This document shows, piece by piece, positions 4,959-7,390 of a stretch of DNA of 7,390 bases; position 1 is the stretch's first letter, and each line of letters starts with the position of its first letter. A program made the translations under genes and the position numbers. Below the pieces are notes generated by a model. That model was given only the letters and a program-made list of their open reading frames with translations. It searched no databases and was not told where the DNA came from. Origin of the DNA: an uncultured Clostridia bacterium (lineage in GTDB: Bacteria > Bacillota > Clostridia > Oscillospirales > Ruminococcaceae); the NCBI GenBank assembly GCA_947427325.1, contig CANEHP010000110.1, positions 1 to 7,390 of the forward strand, written 5' to 3'.

Positions 4959-7358
4959 GAACAGCAAGAATATCTTAAAAACGGTCTGACCTTAAAAGAG
5001 GTTGACGAAAGGATAAAAAAGGGGCAGATAAACACCGATTCAAATCCCCCCACAAAAACGGTGGGACAAATTGTCAGAGGAAATATATGCACCTTTTTTA
5101 ACCTGCTTAATATTATTTTGGGCTTGTTGGTGATTTTTGTAGGCTCGTATAAAAACGCCCTTTTTTTAGGAGTAATATTTTTCAATATTATAATCGGAAT
5201 TTTTCAGGAGGTAAGAGCAAAGCGGGTCATTGACAGGCTGAGCCTGATTTCCGCCCCCAAAGCCTCGGTTGTGCGGGAGGGGAAGAAGAAGGAAATACCC
5301 ACCTCGGAAATAGTTTTAGGAGATCTGACGGAGCTGTCGGCGGGAAAGCAGATATGCTCCGACTGCAAGGTTATTGAGGGAGAATGCGAGGTAAACGAGT
5401 CGCTTATTACAGGAGAAAGCGACCCCGTTCCAAAGGGCGTCGGCGACGAAATGATGTCGGGCAGCTTTATCGTAAGCGGCAATGTTAAGGCAAGGGTGGT
5501 TCGTGTGGGAGCGGATAACTTTGCGGCAAAAATGACGGCGGGGGCAAAGTATTTAAAGAAAAACAACAGCGTAATGCTGAGATCCCTTGATACTATCATA
5601 AAGGTAATCGCCGTCTGTATAGTGCCTATGGCAATCGGTCTGTTTCTCAACTCTATCTTTATATCCTCACAGCCCACCGACAGAGCGGTAATAAGCACCG
5701 TGGCCGCACTTATCGGAATGATTCCCGAAGGCTTGTACCTGCTGGCGAGCGTGGTTATGGCGGTCAGCACCCTGCGCCTTGCCGCAAAAAAGACCTTGGC
5801 GCAGGATATGTACTGTATAGAAACTCTTGCAAGGGTCGATACCCTATGCCTTGACAAAACGGGGACGATCACCGAGGGAAAAATGCAGGTGGAAAACACA
5901 CGGCCGCTTATCGGGGATTTCCCCATCGATAAGGCAATGACCGCATTTGCGGCGGTTATGAAGGACGATAACCCTACCTTTAACGCCGTTAAGGCGAAGT
6001 GGGGAGACGAAAAAAAAGCCGCAGGGATAAATGCCGTAAAAACCATTCCCTTTTCCTCCGCAAAAAAATGGAGCGGAGCGGAATTTGAACAAGGCTCGGT
6101 TATTTTCGGCGCTCCCGAATTTATTTTGAAGAGCGATTACGAAAAGATCCGTCCCCAATGCGAAAGGGCGCAGGAGGAGGGATACCGTGTGCTTCTCGCC
6201 GCCTATTCGGACATGCCTTTTAAGGATCACGAGCTGCCCGACGGCATTAAGGCTGCGGCTTTGATATACATGGGCGATATTATAAGAAAGGAAGCTCCCG
6301 TAACTCTCGCTTATTTTGAGAAGCAGGGCGTTGACATAAAAATAATATCGGGAGACAACCCCGTTACCGTTTCAAAAATTGCGGGAAGAGCAGGAGTTAA
6401 AAATGCGGACAGATATGTTGACGCTTCCGCTCTTTCGGAGGACGATATAGAAAACGCCGTAAAGGAATATGCGGTATTCGGCAGAGTGACGCCCTCCCAA
6501 AAGCTGCTTATTGTAAAAGCCCTGAAAGCGCAGGGGAAAACCGTGGGAATGACGGGGGACGGAGTAAACGACGTTTTGGCGCTAAAGGAGGCGGACTGCT
6601 CCATAGCGATGCAGTCGGGCAGCGACGCCGCAAGGAGCGTATCAAATCTGGTTCTTTTGGACAGCAATTTTGCGTCCATGCCGAAGGTAGTGGCAGAGGG
6701 CAGACGGTCGGTAAACAATCTTCAGAGAAGCGGCACACTGTTCCTCACAAAAACCATATACTCCTTTATTTTGGCGTTTATTTTTATGTTTTTGCCAATG
6801 CCTTATCCCTTCCGGCCCATACAGCTTACGCTGATAAGCACTATGGCAATAGGAACGCCCAGCTTTTTGCTGGCGTTAGTCCCCAACACCGATATTATAA
6901 GGGGCAGCTTTATCAGAAATATTATGAAAAAGGCAATGCCCCAGGGAATAGCCGTTGCGGTATGCTCCATTGCCTCGGTATTGGTGGCGGAATTTACCGA
7001 TATTTCCATGGACTGTATGTCTACTCTAACCACAATTATTGTGGCGGCGGTAAGCTTTTTCATAGTGTTCAGGCTTATGAAGCCCATGAAGCTTTGGAAA
7101 GGTGTTTTGCTGGCTCTTCTTATAGGCGGATTTTCGGGCGCGGCTTTGCTGTTCCCCCGGGTATTCGACTTAAAGCCCCTTGCTCTTAACAGTGCTGTTG
7201 CAGCGGCGGTTATTATTGCTGCCGGAATCGGTATTATTATTTTGCTTGAAAGAGCGGCTGACCCTATTCTCGATTTCTTTTACGGGATTTTTGTTAAGCT
7301 TAGGAGAGTGATAAGGGGTCTCAGAAAGAAAGTTTTGATGTTGTATAATAAAACTTGA
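4956..7358 (+). CDS. Cation-translocating P-type ATPase, CtpE-like
   Basis: This 800-residue ATP-driven cation pump lies in the plasma membrane. In order: N-terminal GLTLKEVDERIKKG (10-23), TM1-2 (about 44-86), actuator domain with TGES (152-155), TM3-4 (about 212-275) with PEGL (257-260), phosphorylation motif DKTGT (D300), nucleotide domain with KWSG (371-374) and GAPE (385-388), SGDNP (465-469), hinge TGDGVND (533-539), then six more TM segments (about 592-765) and a basic tail. All catalytic motifs are intact and the length is normal. No N-terminal CxxC or His-rich metal domain and no CPC motif is present, which argues against a Cu/Cd/Zn pump. The early region (TVGQIVRGNI, MSGSFIVSG, TLISTMAIGTPSF) closely resembles mycobacterial CtpE, reported as a Ca2+ transporter. 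TM6 lacks the TDxxPA-type carboxylate of SERCA-like pumps. Ca2+ is therefore plausible but unproven. It starts 36 bp after the permease and is probably co-transcribed. Confidence 0.92.
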   Translation: MEQQEYLKNGLTLKEVDERIKKGQINTDSNPPTKTVGQIVRGNICTFFNLLNIILGLLVIFVGSYKNALFLGVIFFNIIIGIFQEVRAKRVIDRLSLISAPKASVVREGKKKEIPTSEIVLGDLTELSAGKQICSDCKVIEGECEVNESLITGESDPVPKGVGDEMMSGSFIVSGNVKARVVRVGADNFAAKMTAGAKYLKKNNSVMLRSLDTIIKVIAVCIVPMAIGLFLNSIFISSQPTDRAVISTVAALIGMIPEGLYLLASVVMAVSTLRLAAKKTLAQDMYCIETLARVDTLCLDKTGTITEGKMQVENTRPLIGDFPIDKAMTAFAAVMKDDNPTFNAVKAKWGDEKKAAGINAVKTIPFSSAKKWSGAEFEQGSVIFGAPEFILKSDYEKIRPQCERAQEEGYRVLLAAYSDMPFKDHELPDGIKAAALIYMGDIIRKEAPVTLAYFEKQGVDIKIISGDNPVTVSKIAGRAGVKNADRYVDASALSEDDIENAVKEYAVFGRVTPSQKLLIVKALKAQGKTVGMTGDGVNDVLALKEADCSIAMQSGSDAARSVSNLVLLDSNFASMPKVVAEGRRSVNNLQRSGTLFLTKTIYSFILAFIFMFLPMPYPFRPIQLTLISTMAIGTPSFLLALVPNTDIIRGSFIRNIMKKAMPQGIAVAVCSIASVLVAEFTDISMDCMSTLTTIIVAAVSFFIVFRLMKPMKLWKGVLLALLIGGFSGAALLFPRVFDLKPLALNSAVAAAVIIAAGIGIIILLERAADPILDFFYGIFVKLRRVIRGLRKKVLMLYNKT

Positions 7359-7383
7359 CACGATTTTCACAAAGAAGTATAAT
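7355..7383 (+). promoter_or_regulatory. Perfect-consensus sigma-A promoter for a gene beyond the right edge
   Basis: TTGACA (7355-7360), a spacer of exactly 17 bases (7361-7377) and TATAAT (7378-7383) match the consensus at all 12 positions. The -35 box contains the TGA stop codon of the P-type ATPase (7356-7358). Transcription would start about 7390, so the transcript lies outside the window. No terminator is visible between the ATPase and this promoter. Confidence 0.85.
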
Positions 7384-7390
7384 GCAAGTA

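Noticed and set aside
5204..6046. Minus-strand open frame of 280 codons inside the P-type ATPase
   Set aside because: It lies fully antisense to conserved ATPase motifs (TGES, PEGL, DKTGT) and its composition is that of a shadow frame.
7344..7349. An additional TATAAT at the end of the ATPase gene
   Set aside because: The -35 position 17 bases upstream reads TCAGAA and there is no extended -10 TG, so the perfect promoter at 7355-7383 is the better call.

Overview
The window looks like a chromosomal piece from a Firmicute of the class Clostridia, possibly an Oscillospiraceae/Ruminococcaceae-type organism. This rests on strong AGGAGG-type ribosome sites, sigma-A-type promoters, mixed moderate-GC codon use and the gene families present; I cannot assign a genus. 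All convincing genes lie on the + strand, and the window is almost fully coding.

Layout. A well-formed promoter (TTGACA, 17-base spacer, TAAAAT; 27-55) is followed by a 25-bp imperfect palindrome (68-92) that is a good candidate operator. Next come a short GntR/YtrA-type repressor (129-497), an ABC ATPase overlapping it (start 484 preferred, end 1404) and a 513-residue membrane permease overlapping the ATPase stop by one base (1404-2945). A 192-bp gap holds an inverted repeat with a 25-base loop (2993-3037) and may be a dispersed element or an attenuator. A second permease, paralogous to the first but 80 residues longer, follows (3138-4919). After only 36 bp comes an 800-residue CtpE-like P-type cation ATPase that starts with TTG (4956-7358). 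A perfect-consensus promoter (7355-7383) overlaps the ATPase stop codon and fires out of the right edge of the window.

How the parts may work together. The first four genes form a YtrABCD-like module: a one-domain repressor, one ABC ATPase and two polytopic permeases with large extracytoplasmic C-terminal domains. In Bacillus, modules of this kind are derepressed by antibiotics that act on lipid II or the cell envelope. By family analogy the repressor should shut off its own operon through the palindrome until an envelope signal arrives. The P-type ATPase may be co-transcribed, because no terminator is visible before it, and this would couple envelope-stress response to cation (perhaps Ca2+) transport. 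That coupling is inference. No CRISPR array, RNA gene, insertion sequence, phage gene or recognised defence gene was found, and I see no strong evidence for a wholly new system. The points most worth following up are the operator, the intergenic element and the ABC/P-type ATPase linkage.
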